Positions 8,029 through 16,223 of a DNA stretch of 64,000 nt are shown in pieces. This stretch comes from CAVROP01 sp050008495 (GTDB lineage Bacteria; Acidobacteriota; Terriglobia; UBA7540). The stretch spans positions 23,433-87,432 of the forward strand of contig JBEKMN010000043.1 of the NCBI GenBank assembly GCA_050008495.1, in the 5' to 3' direction. Under the pieces are notes generated by a model that ran no database searches, was not told the origin of the DNA, and worked only from the letters and a program-made list of their open reading frames with translations. The position numbers and the translations under genes are program-made. Position 1 is the stretch's first letter. Every line of letters begins with the position of its first letter.

Positions 8029-9216
8029 CTACTGGATGGCTTTCCAGGCCGCGGCGGCCGCCGGGAAAGTGCCCTGGCCCAGCTCGCGCTGCAGGGTGTC
8101 TCCGTCCATGCGGATCGGCTGGTTCGGGGCCGAGCCTTTCACCCAAAGATCAGCGTAATTCGATATGGAGTCCACTTGTGCCTGCTCAACTGCGTCCATG
8201 TCGAGCTTTGCCAGGTAGGTGAACTCGTCCGCGCTCATGGAGTCCGGGGCGCTCCAAACATTCCCCTTCCTGACCGGGCTGATCAGCGGACTCATGCGGA
8301 CCACCCGGCTGTCCGCGGCGGGATTCTCGAGGCCCCTTCCGCTGCCCGTCATGACATGAGCGAGAAAGGTAGCGATGTCCGGCGGGTCGTCGAGAATCGC
8401 GGACGCCAATTTGCGCAGATCGGTGACCACTTGGGGCGTGTCGGCCTGCTGCACGTAGAGAGAAGACTCCTCGCCCGGCTGCGGCCAGGGAAGCGCCACC
8501 GAGGCCGTGCCAATACTGAGCACCGCGAGGTTCAAGGGATTCTGGCCTTTTACAATCGCCTCCGTGACTCCCGCCACCACAGGATTGTTGCAGCCGGAGA
8601 TTGCACCGTCCCAGTAGCGTCCCGGCCGGTCCGGGAAAGCGGCGGGTCTGTCGAAATAGTTCACCGGCGCGTTCGTTGAGGCGTGAATCGCTTCCGCCAG
8701 CGAAACCTCTGTTGTCTCGCCGGTCCCCCATTCCGGCCCGCTGGCGGGGGAGGAGCGGAAGAATGCGGCCCGGTTGCGGTCATAGTCAAATGCAATGATA
8801 AGCAGGTGCACGTCCGCGTCCGAACCGGGGCGGCGTATTCCTTCTGCGGCGCGAGTCAGCGCCGCGGTGCCTTTTTCAGGAAACGCGCTCTCCAATGCCG
8901 AAAGCTTGTTTTCCGCGCTGTACTTGGGCCCGAACCCCGTTAAATCGTGCAGGACCGTGTCCCCGAAAGAGCGCGTTGGGGAGAATACGGATTCCCGCTG
9001 GGCTTGGTCCTCAAACAGATTGAGCAGGTCACGAAGCGGGAGACCCTCGACTAATCCCCCCAGCACGATGCTTCCGCCCGAGTTCGCCGCCACCAGGTCG
9101 AATTCCTGCAGCACGCTTCGGCCCGTCGCGGTTTCCCCGTAAAGAGCCATCAGCGCTTTGATCTGAATCAGCGCCCAGGTGCCGCCGCCGTCAAGAGAGA
9201 GTATGCGATAACTCAC
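8029..9216 (-). CDS. Patatin-like phospholipase
   Basis: A serine lipid acyl hydrolase of the patatin family, probably cytosolic (no signal peptide). 395 residues from a GTG start with GGAGG six bases upstream. The oxyanion-hole loop DGGGTWAL is at 9-16, the nucleophile elbow is AANSGGS (Ser46), and the dyad Asp is in YWDGAISG (Asp203). The elbow lacks the usual first Gly of GxSxG. The C-terminal ~150 residues have no recognisable motif. The gene stands alone, divergent from the MOSC gene. Its substrate cannot be told from the sequence. Confidence 0.88.
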   Translation of the reverse strand: MSYRILSLDGGGTWALIQIKALMALYGETATGRSVLQEFDLVAANSGGSIVLGGLVEGLPLRDLLNLFEDQAQRESVFSPTRSFGDTVLHDLTGFGPKYSAENKLSALESAFPEKGTAALTRAAEGIRRPGSDADVHLLIIAFDYDRNRAAFFRSSPASGPEWGTGETTEVSLAEAIHASTNAPVNYFDRPAAFPDRPGRYWDGAISGCNNPVVAGVTEAIVKGQNPLNLAVLSIGTASVALPWPQPGEESSLYVQQADTPQVVTDLRKLASAILDDPPDIATFLAHVMTGSGRGLENPAADSRVVRMSPLISPVRKGNVWSAPDSMSADEFTYLAKLDMDAVEQAQVDSISNYADLWVKGSAPNQPIRMDGDTLQRELGQGTFPAAAAAWKAIQ

Positions 9217-9593
9217 TGAGACCTCCTTCCACCAGCATCGGATATTGCAAGATGTCCAGAACCGCGCGTCGCGATGTTTAATTCACAGGCTCGCAAGGAA
9301 CGGTATCGAAGTGCATCGCCACTGGCCGCGGAGCATCGATTCCCGTTACCCGCGATGAGGAGTTTTCTTTGTGAACCCAACCCACGATTTTAACAGAAAC
9401 CGACTCGCGTGGCGCCGAGCCATGCTGTCGAGATCTGACGGCCGCCTACTGAGTGATGCGAAGGGTCCATTTCGATTGGAGCGGCATGGATTGATTCACG
9501 CCGAGCGGCCAGGCGATCCTCCCTCCTCCCAACGGAACGCACATCGACGCCTTTCAGATTTTTCGCATACAATACGGGTTTACAAGGAGGACT
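9217..9593. other. Intergenic region, no feature recognised
   Basis: A divergent region between the patatin and MOSC genes. Open frames here lack start signals and codon bias. The only clear elements are the two ribosome binding sites at its ends (GGAGG for the patatin gene, AAGGAGG for the MOSC gene). Confidence 0.5.
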
Positions 9594-10307
9594 ATGCAGA
9601 AGGTCGGCGACATTCGCATGGTGGCGAGGTATCCTGTCAAGTCCATGCGAGGTGACGCCTACGCTTCCCTTCCTCTGACCCTCCAGGGCTTCGAAGAGGA
9701 TCGCCGGTTTGCATTTGTGCAAGCTGAGTCGCGAAGCGATTTCCCCTGGCTCACGGCGCGGCAGATGCCGGAACTTGTCCGTTGGCAGACTTCGGTCGAG
9801 AAGCCGGGTACGCCGGACGTCGCCGTGACGGTCACCACGCCAAGCGGCGAACGGTGGCCGGTGGCGAGCCTCGAGCTTCGGCAGGCCATCGAGAAACGCT
9901 TCGGAAAGCCGGTCTTCCTGCTAAGAGACAAACGTGGCTCGTTCGATGTCGCAAACGTCTCCCTCATCAGCGAGCAGACTGTCCAGCGCATTGCCGAGGA
10001 ATCGCAAACCGAGGCTAACCCGTGGCGCTTTCGGCCAAACCTGCTTGTGGACCTCGAGGGTGGTGCGGCCTTCGATGAGTTGAAGTGGGTTGGCCGAGTT
10101 TTGCGCCTGGGCGACAAGGCGCGCATCGCCGTGATCAAGGTAGACCAGCGCTGCGTCATAACCACGCTCGACCCCACCACCAGCGAACCGTCGCCCCAAA
10201 TCCTGAAATGTATCGTTGAACAGCACAACAAGTGCGCCGGAGTTTACGCAACCGTGCTCACGCCCGGGGAAGTACGCACGGGTGACGGCATCAATCTCGA
10301 AGACTGA
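9594..10307 (+). CDS. MOSC domain protein
   Basis: 237 residues after a strong AAGGAGG. The N-terminal beta-barrel domain (MOSC_N-like; RYPVKSMRGDAYASLPLTLQG, then EEDRRFAFVQ) is followed by the MOSC domain with FRPNLLVD and the conserved Cys region VDQRCVITTLDPTT (Cys near residue 185). The C-terminus carries GEVRTGDGI, also typical. The family includes the YcbX/mARC-type molybdenum-cofactor enzymes and the sulfur carriers of MoCo sulfurases. It is likely an oxidoreductase for N-hydroxylated compounds, but no partner gene is nearby. Cytosolic. Confidence 0.88.
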   Translation: MQKVGDIRMVARYPVKSMRGDAYASLPLTLQGFEEDRRFAFVQAESRSDFPWLTARQMPELVRWQTSVEKPGTPDVAVTVTTPSGERWPVASLELRQAIEKRFGKPVFLLRDKRGSFDVANVSLISEQTVQRIAEESQTEANPWRFRPNLLVDLEGGAAFDELKWVGRVLRLGDKARIAVIKVDQRCVITTLDPTTSEPSPQILKCIVEQHNKCAGVYATVLTPGEVRTGDGINLED

Positions 10308-10358
10308 ATGGGATTATCGAATCGCCCTCGAAGCCGTTTTTCTCCGTGGAGCTGCGGG

Positions 10359-10385
10359 GATGCTTCGCTTCGCTCAGCATGACAG
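10359..10385. repeat. Decayed single arm of the 3285-3382 REP-like repeat
   Basis: TTCGCTTCGCTCAG-ATGACAG matches the right arm of the inverted repeat at 3350-3382 with single changes. The partner arm is absent, so this copy can no longer form the long stem. Confidence 0.7.
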
Positions 10386-10414
10386 CTTACGCGCGGCTCA
10401 GCCGCTGTTCCCGA

Positions 10415-10693
10415 TCAGCAGTAGGCCCTTGCTTCAGGGCGGGGGGCTTGGCGCGGGATGGTTTGCTCTGCGGGTTCTTTACGCCAGCAGGCGAGCAAAA
10501 GAACGGTTCCGGTGGGGCTCACATGAATGTAAAAGATACTGTCTCCGGCTTCCAGGTCATAGAAGTTCTTGCGGCGAGGGTCGGCAGCCGCGATCACCCC
10601 TGCCACCAGCGCGTTGCGCAGCGCTTCAACCACTTCAGACGGGCAACGCCGAAGATTATCAATCCGAAATGAATCGTTCATCCTGAGGATCAT
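10415..10693 (-). CDS. Small hypothetical protein
   Basis: 92 residues from the ATG at 10693, which has GGAGGG five bases upstream; a longer reading to 10765 has no such signal. The core is FRIDNLRRCPSEVVEALRNAL, then a loop DPRRKNFYDLEAGDSIFYIHVSP and a hydrophobic strand VLLLACW. The pattern of a short helix followed by a strand pair suggests a small soluble alpha/beta protein. The Pro/Arg-rich last 20 residues look unstructured. I recognise no named family. It is the only gene between the MOSC gene and the kinase. Confidence 0.65.
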   Translation of the reverse strand: MILRMNDSFRIDNLRRCPSEVVEALRNALVAGVIAAADPRRKNFYDLEAGDSIFYIHVSPTGTVLLLACWRKEPAEQTIPRQAPRPEARAYC

Positions 10694-10951
10694 GGTTCCC
10701 TCCGTTTGCCGGAAACGCGGCACTCTAACCCTTATTACGTTTGGAGGGGCGGAAATGTTGCACAACTTTGTAAGTCATCTTACCAAGACCATGCCGGAGA
10801 CGCCCATTACCCGGCCCCATAGGAACGGGCGCATCGTCTTAGGAATTCCCGCTCCTGGTGCACGCATTGATTCTTACCTTTGCCTGTCGCAAGTCGACGG
10901 GTGCGCTTTTGCGGCTGCGGGTGAGAAAAGCCAAGTCAGGCATATGTAGCG

Positions 10952-13738
10952 CTAGGGCGGGAAGTTCATGCGGCGCAGGAGATCCTGGAAGCGCGGGTCG
11001 GAGCGCAGGAAGTCGAACTCGGGAGCGCCCTTTCCATAGGAGAGGAGGTCATTTTGTTCCTGATACAATCGTTCGTGGCAAGCTCGGTTCAACCAATGCA
11101 GCGTTTTCTCCCTATCCTTAAGGAGCCCGTACTGGAAGGCAACGAACAAAGCGGAATAAGATTGGTAGAAGGGCGCAGCGCCCTCCAGGTCCTGCCGATT
11201 GGCTTCGTATTCTCGCTCCTTAAGTTGCGCCGCTTTGAGTTGCGCACCGGGCAGGCCCGATTTTGCGTAAGCCGCGGCGATCTCCTCCTGGTCCTGGAAG
11301 AGCGCCGGAACGTGCGCTAGGGTCGCTAGCTTCTTCTTTTCAGCTAGTGCATCCGGAACTCTGCCCTCGATCCAGTAGATTCGGGCCAGTTGCTCGTGGC
11401 AATTGGCCGATTGCGGATTGATTGCGGCTGCTCTTTCAAATTGCGCTACCGCCCGGTCATATTCGTGCAAGTCGAGGAGGACGACGCCGCGCAGATAATT
11501 GATGGGCAAAGAGAAGGGGTCGAGTTGCCGCGCCCGGTCGTTCTCCGCCAGCGCCTCGGTGAAGCGGCCTAAGGCTACCAAGAAGTAGGAATAATAGTGG
11601 TGGGCCAACGCATAGTTCGGATTCAGCTCAATTGCCCTTTTAAGCTCCTTCTCCGCCTCCGCGAATTTCCTCTGGGCCACACAAGTGATACCGAGCGACG
11701 CGTGGGCTTCTGCGAGGTCTGGCTCGAGCGCCACCGCCTTGCGGGCGTACGTCTCCGCCAGGGGTTGGTCCCACTTGACGTACCAGCTCACCGAATAGTA
11801 ATCAGCCAGTCCGGAATAGGCGAGCGCGAGGTTGGGATCTTCCCTTAGGGCCTGCTCGAAGTAGACGCGAGCCCCCACAGCAGTTTCCGCGGTTCTCTCG
11901 TTCCAAAGATAACGACCATGGAGGTAGGCATCGTAGGCGCGCGGATTGACTGCTCGCTGGCTGCCCAGGCGAGCCTCTTCGGCGGTGCTGAGCTCTCCGC
12001 TGATTTCGTGGGCGATCGCCAGCGCCGCCTCTTCCTCCAGCCCGATGATTTCGCCGAAGTCCCGCACGTAGGTTTCGGCCCACAGGTGCCGGTCGGTCCG
12101 CGCCTCGAGCAGTTGTGCAGTGATACGTACCCGGTCGCCGGAGCGCTGCACCGTGCCTTCCACCACGGCGTCGACGTTCAGTTCCCGGGCGATTTGCGGC
12201 AGCAGCTTCTTGGCGCCGCCCTTGTATCGCATCACCGAGGTTCGCGAAATCACTCGCAGGTTTGCAATCTTGCCCAGGTCGGTGATCAGGTCATCGGTCA
12301 GGCCGTCGGCAAAGTATTCTTGCTCGGGGTCGCGGGAAAGGTTTTCGAGCGGCAGCACGGCGAGGGATTGGATGCGCAGCCCCTGTGCGGGTGTAGTGCT
12401 GTGCCACCCTGCGTAAGCGGCCAGGCGGTCGCGCAGGCCCGCCACATTAAGACCGATGAGCGTCGCGAGCAGCGCCCCGGGCGCCCCCGCCGCAAGCCAG
12501 CGCTTTTGTATGGGAGTCCCTCGGAGGCGCCCTCGCTGCGGGGGCACAAGGCGCTTCAGGTCGGCGCGAACCTCCGAGGCGCGCTGGTAACGGACGTCGC
12601 GGTCTTTCTGCAACGCCTTTTCGATGATCGCTTGGAGCCTGCGATTGATGGCGGGATTCAGGCGCTGTGGGGATGTGGGTTGGCGCGTCAGAATCGCGAC
12701 CCGAATCTCCCCCAAATTCTCGCCGCTGAAAGCCTGCTGGCCCGTCGCCATTTCGTAAAGCACCGCGCCGAAGCTGAACAAGTCGGTGCGCGCGTCCAGC
12801 TTTTCGCCCCGTGCTTGCTCCGGCGACATGTAGGCCGCCGTCCCCATCGCGGCGCCGGCGACGCTGATACCATCCGGTTCCATGGGAAGGGAGGGAGGGT
12901 TGAGCGCTTTTACCCCCTCACTCGTATCGCTACCCTCAGTACCGTCTCGCTCTAGGGGGCGCGAGCTGTCCTCCACTGGTGGATTGTTTCCGGGCCGCTG
13001 AACCCCGCTCCCTGACCCCTGTAGCTTCGCCAGCCCGAAGTCCAGGAGCTTGGCTTCTCCCCGCTTGGTCACAAAAATGTTCGCCGGTTTAATGTCACGA
13101 TGGACGATCCCCTCGGCGTGCGCGGCCTCGAGTGCGTCGGCAATCTCCATCCCCAGATCGAGAAGCCGGCGCTCGGGCAGCGGTTGGCCGGTGACAAGGT
13201 CCTTAAGGGTGCAGCCCTCCATCAGCTCCATTGCCAGGAAGGGTTGTCCCTCCACCTCGTCGATCTCATAGACCGTGCAAATGTGGGGATGATTGAGCGC
13301 CGAGGCGGCACGCGCCTCCCGCTGGAATCGCGCCATCGCTGCGGGATCGTCCGCCAGGCCTGCGGGCAAAAACTTCAGCGCCACCTTGCGGCCCAAGCGA
13401 ATGTCTTCCGCCTTGTACACAACCCCCATGCCACCCCGACCCAGCTTCTCGAGGATGCGGTAATGGGAAATCGTCTTTCCGATTAAGGCGGAATTCTCTT
13501 CGGCTGACTGGCGCGGCAGGGCTTGCTCCTGAGCCAGCATCTTGGCCGCCGACTCCAGCGCCGCCACTCCCATGAAGTGTTCGGCTCGCTTGTCGTAAGT
13601 CAGCAGTGATCCAACTTCGTCCCGCAGGCCGGGGTCGCCGGAACAAGCCTCGTCGAGGAAGGCGCCCCGCTCGCTCTCCTCCCGCTCGAGGGCGGCGTGA
13701 TACAAGCGCTCCACTTGCCGCCAACGCTCAAGCTTCAT
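10952..13738 (-). CDS. Membrane Ser/Thr protein kinase with TolB-like and TPR domains
   Basis: 928 residues. After an N-terminal ~80-residue helical region comes a Hanks-type kinase: LGRGGMGVVYKAED (P-loop), VALKF (Lys122), HRDIKPAN (catalytic Asp215), LDFGLAKL (233-235), and GTAAYMSPEQARG (about 299-311). Between DFG and the APE-like motif is a ~60-residue low-complexity insertion rich in Ser, Thr, Pro and acidic residues. A transmembrane helix lies near 413-435 (WLAAGAPGALLATLIGLNVAGL). The outside part begins with a TolB/FlgO-like domain (AVLPLENLSRDPEQEYFADGLTD, then VVEGTVQRSGDRVRITAQL) and continues as TPR repeats to the end. Start codon overlap with the sigma gene (11 bp) shows translational coupling. 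Probably a sensor kinase controlling the cognate sigma factor. Confidence 0.93.
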   Translation of the reverse strand: MKLERWRQVERLYHAALEREESERGAFLDEACSGDPGLRDEVGSLLTYDKRAEHFMGVAALESAAKMLAQEQALPRQSAEENSALIGKTISHYRILEKLGRGGMGVVYKAEDIRLGRKVALKFLPAGLADDPAAMARFQREARAASALNHPHICTVYEIDEVEGQPFLAMELMEGCTLKDLVTGQPLPERRLLDLGMEIADALEAAHAEGIVHRDIKPANIFVTKRGEAKLLDFGLAKLQGSGSGVQRPGNNPPVEDSSRPLERDGTEGSDTSEGVKALNPPSLPMEPDGISVAGAAMGTAAYMSPEQARGEKLDARTDLFSFGAVLYEMATGQQAFSGENLGEIRVAILTRQPTSPQRLNPAINRRLQAIIEKALQKDRDVRYQRASEVRADLKRLVPPQRGRLRGTPIQKRWLAAGAPGALLATLIGLNVAGLRDRLAAYAGWHSTTPAQGLRIQSLAVLPLENLSRDPEQEYFADGLTDDLITDLGKIANLRVISRTSVMRYKGGAKKLLPQIARELNVDAVVEGTVQRSGDRVRITAQLLEARTDRHLWAETYVRDFGEIIGLEEEAALAIAHEISGELSTAEEARLGSQRAVNPRAYDAYLHGRYLWNERTAETAVGARVYFEQALREDPNLALAYSGLADYYSVSWYVKWDQPLAETYARKAVALEPDLAEAHASLGITCVAQRKFAEAEKELKRAIELNPNYALAHHYYSYFLVALGRFTEALAENDRARQLDPFSLPINYLRGVVLLDLHEYDRAVAQFERAAAINPQSANCHEQLARIYWIEGRVPDALAEKKKLATLAHVPALFQDQEEIAAAYAKSGLPGAQLKAAQLKEREYEANRQDLEGAAPFYQSYSALFVAFQYGLLKDREKTLHWLNRACHERLYQEQNDLLSYGKGAPEFDFLRSDPRFQDLLRRMNFPP

Positions 13739-14312
13739 CGCGATGCCCCTCGCTCATCTCGCGCAGGAGCCAGGATTTGGCGAGCCTCCAGTCCCGCAGC
13801 ACGGTCTCCTCAGAGACTCTCAGCACTTCGGCGGTTTCCTCCACGCTCAACCCGCCAAAGTAGCGCAGTTCCACCACCCGGCTTTTTCTCGGCTCAAGTT
13901 CGGCCAGAGCGTTGAGGGCTTCGTCCAGCGCCAACAAGTTGGTAGGTGCTTCCCGAGACACAACCAGAGCTTCGTCCAAGGAAACTTGAGGGGACTCGCC
14001 GCCTCGCTTCAGGCGCCGGCGCGAGCGGGCGAAATCGACCAGGATTTGCCTCATGAGCCTCGCGCAAACCCCAAAGAAGTAGGCGCGATTCTGCCAACTG
14101 ATGTCCCGGAAATCGACCAGCCGCAGGTAGACTTCATGCACCAGCGCCGTGGTCTGAAGGATGTGGCCGGACGCTTCGCCAGCCATATAACGCTGCGCAA
14201 GCTGGTGAAGTTCGCCGTACACTAAGGGCGTCAACTTCTCCAGCGCACGCTCATCCCCCTCGCCCCAGGCCTGGAGCAGTTGCGTTACCTCGTGAGCGGA
14301 GGGCCGCGCCAT
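13728..14312 (-). CDS. ECF-type RNA polymerase sigma factor
   Basis: 194 residues from the ATG at 14312 (AAGG upstream). Region 2 contains LVYGELHQLAQRYMAGE, TTALVHEVYLRLVD and RAYFFGVCARLMRQILVDFARSRRRLKRGG. Region 4 contains LAELEPRKSRVVELRYFGGLSVEETAEVLRVSEETVLRDWRLAKSWL, a helix-turn-helix for the -35 element. This is the ECF group commonly paired with Ser/Thr kinases in Acidobacteriota and Planctomycetota. It is first in a two-gene operon and overlaps the kinase start. No anti-sigma factor gene is present, consistent with control by phosphorylation (known for some groups, inferred here). Confidence 0.93.
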   Translation of the reverse strand: MARPSAHEVTQLLQAWGEGDERALEKLTPLVYGELHQLAQRYMAGEASGHILQTTALVHEVYLRLVDFRDISWQNRAYFFGVCARLMRQILVDFARSRRRLKRGGESPQVSLDEALVVSREAPTNLLALDEALNALAELEPRKSRVVELRYFGGLSVEETAEVLRVSEETVLRDWRLAKSWLLREMSEGHRDEA

Positions 14313-14400
14313 AACCGTCTGCCTTATGTGTGACTTCAAGGTTAACACAACCCCGCCGCACTTTCCACGGGCTCAATCATCGATAGTGAATCAGGAGGTG

Positions 14401-14444
14401 CACGGCCATCTTGGCCGTGACCGCTCACGGGCGGGACGCCCGTG
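14401..14444. repeat. Twin REP-like hairpins
   Basis: Two adjacent perfect stem-loops: CACGGCCA-TCT-TGGCCGTG (14401-14419) and CACGGGCG-GGA-CGCCCGTG (14426-14444). They lie in a 373-bp gap between the sigma factor start and the secreted protein gene; I see nothing else in that gap apart from the latter's ribosome binding site. Confidence 0.85.
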
Positions 14445-14721
14445 CCACATCAAAATGAGCCATTGCCCCTCATCCCAAAATATTTATGGGAGACATTACA
14501 GTTTTCGAACTCATCTGTCGCCATGACTACTAGAGAGGGCCAGAAACAAGTGTTTTGGCCAAATCTGTGGGTAGGGCAAACGAGAGACAGGAGAGTTGGT
14601 GGCCGCAGCTCGGGTGGCTAGGCGCAATGTCAGGCGTCTATCGCCAGGACGGAGTGTGTGGCGCCTTCTCAAGAATCGGATCGTCATGTCCTAACCAATT
14701 TCGGAAAAAAGGAGAAGCATA

Positions 14722-15315
14722 ATGACAAAATTGAATCTATCCAAAGTCCTCGGCCTCGCTCTCGGATGCGCGATCCTCGTCCTCGGCGCCATTTACGCGA
14801 GGTCGGACCCGAACCCTTGGGGGCCGAATAGTTTTCACGCACACGCGGGGACGACCTTCGTCCTGCTCCCGGCCAGCACTCCCGGGGGGCCGCGTTCGCA
14901 CAACATTGACGGCGTCGTCCGGGTTTCGTCCCTGGGCGACTGCTCGTTCCATGCCACGGCCGATTTGGTGGAAACGAGCACACCCGGTTCTTACCTGATA
15001 ACGGACGGTCGCTTCCTCTTCACTACGGCTGATGGGAGTAGCACTTTGACGGCCACGGCCGCGGGCACTCTCACAATAAATCCGGCGAATCCCTACATGG
15101 GCGACTTCCAGTACGATGTGACGTTCACGGGCGGCACAGGCTCGCTGGAGGGCGCACGCGGCTCTGGCAAGCTTCACGACGGGATGGTCATGTTCACGAC
15201 CATTGATCTTGTCCAGCCTGACGACACCACAGTGCCGCCTGAACCTGCTGCACCTCCAGCAGGGTCCAACACCGGCAAAGCATGCTGGTTACTGGATGGT
15301 GAACTGCATCGTTGA
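14722..15315 (+). CDS. Secreted hypothetical protein
   Basis: 197 residues with AAGGAGA upstream of the ATG. A signal peptide (LGLALGCAILVLGAIYARS) is followed by a beta-rich domain: HAGTTFVLLPAST, IDGVVRVSSLGDCSFHATADLVE, GRFLFTTADGSSTLTATAAGTLTI, DFQYDVTFTGGTGSLEGARGSGKL. The latter pattern (a tally of T-G-x-L strands ending in GTGxLEGARGSG) is like extracellular beta-sandwich proteins of unknown function. The last ~30 residues are Pro-rich and end at TGA. The same frame stays open and coding-like for another ~350 bases apart from one more stop, so the true gene may have been longer. Confidence 0.7.
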   Translation: MTKLNLSKVLGLALGCAILVLGAIYARSDPNPWGPNSFHAHAGTTFVLLPASTPGGPRSHNIDGVVRVSSLGDCSFHATADLVETSTPGSYLITDGRFLFTTADGSSTLTATAAGTLTINPANPYMGDFQYDVTFTGGTGSLEGARGSGKLHDGMVMFTTIDLVQPDDTTVPPEPAAPPAGSNTGKACWLLDGELHR

Positions 15316-15672
15316 TACTCGGTAAGTTCGGATAGCTTGGGGCACCCACTCGACCCGGATACCTTCTCGAGCGGACAGTTGATTGCCACCTTCGAGAGAC
15401 AGCAGAGTTTGTAGCCCGTAATCGGACCTATTGGTTTCCATAGTCTCTCAGAAAGTCTGCAGTCAAGCCAGAACTTCACATTCGCCGGGCGGACGTTCAA
15501 TTTCAACCACATTTCCCCCGACGGGATCACGTTCGCCCAGTTCTTCAGTAGTACGACCCTCGCCGGACTCACCGGTACCGGCTATACCGGCTATGCAGTC
15601 GGTTTCCCCGGCGCTGGCGCCGTCATGGCCGTTGGAAGCAGGCTATCCGTTGCAGGTCCAAGCGAGGAGTGA
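15316..15672 (+). pseudogene. In-frame continuation of the secreted protein past two stops
   Basis: Directly after the TGA at 15313-15315, the same frame reads on with protein-like sequence (DPDTFSSGQLIATFERQQ), meets TAG at 15412-15414, then continues to a TGA at 15670-15672 with strongly coding-like codons (SQNFTFAGRTFNF, HISPDGITFAQFFSS, TGTGYTGYAVGFPGAGA). No frame change is needed. It could be the degraded 3' part of the secreted gene, or a separate fragment that fused by chance. No start codon with a ribosome binding site was found for an independent gene. Confidence 0.5.
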
Positions 15673-16223
15673 CAATCCCCAGTAAAACTCTTAATCGCTG
15701 AGAGAATTGCAGCGCGGCAACCGGGACACTCGGACTTACCCCTAAGCAGGATGGGCGCATGCCTGTCCTGCTTGGACCGGTGATGGAGCAGTTCGCCTTG
15801 AGCCGGCTCCACCCATGTCAACCAACCCAACCGCGAGCCTGAAGTATTGTGCTCAAGTCGACTGGCGAGCACAACCCTTCCCACAACTTATCGCCGAATA
15901 GGTCTTCCCTGACTGCGCGCGGGGTGGGAAAGCACGCAGTGATAAGGCCGGGGCGATCCTGACAGTTTGTCGGTGTGGCACGGTGTCCCTCTTGGCCGGC
16001 TCTGGAATACGAGGGCTACAGCTCCTGTCCGAAAATGGAAGGTCGAATCCCAATACCGGACACTCCGCACCCTACAATTCTCCTGGCAGGTCTTGTAACT
16101 CCTTCCTGTAGAGTGAATTCAACCCTTCTGCGATTGGTCCACAGCTTGCTAAAAAGGTGGCTAGCGGCTGGGGGTTGGCAGTGCGTCCAGCTTGTAACCA
16201 CACGCCGGCTGTGAGGGAACACG
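15673..16223. other. Intergenic region, little recognisable
   Basis: 551 bp without a convincing gene. It contains a short inverted repeat, AAGCAGGA (15744-15751) with TCCTGCTT (15766-15773). The 3' end supplies the GAGGGA ribosome binding site of the permease at 16224. Short open frames on both strands lack start signals. Confidence 0.5.

Noticed and set aside
7609..8679. 356-codon plus-strand frame over murB and the patatin gene
   Set aside because: Spans two real genes on the other strand; no ribosome binding site or family motif.
11918..12955. 345-codon plus-strand frame over the Ser/Thr kinase
   Set aside because: Antisense shadow of the kinase and TolB-like domains.
15572..15580. A fifth CCGGTACCG match
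   Set aside because: It lies inside the coding-like remnant (codons for T-G-T-G) with no promoter boxes at the right distance, so it is taken as chance.
16030..16060. A T-loop-like GGTCGAATCCC sequence
   Set aside because: No matching acceptor, D or anticodon arms around it; not a tRNA.
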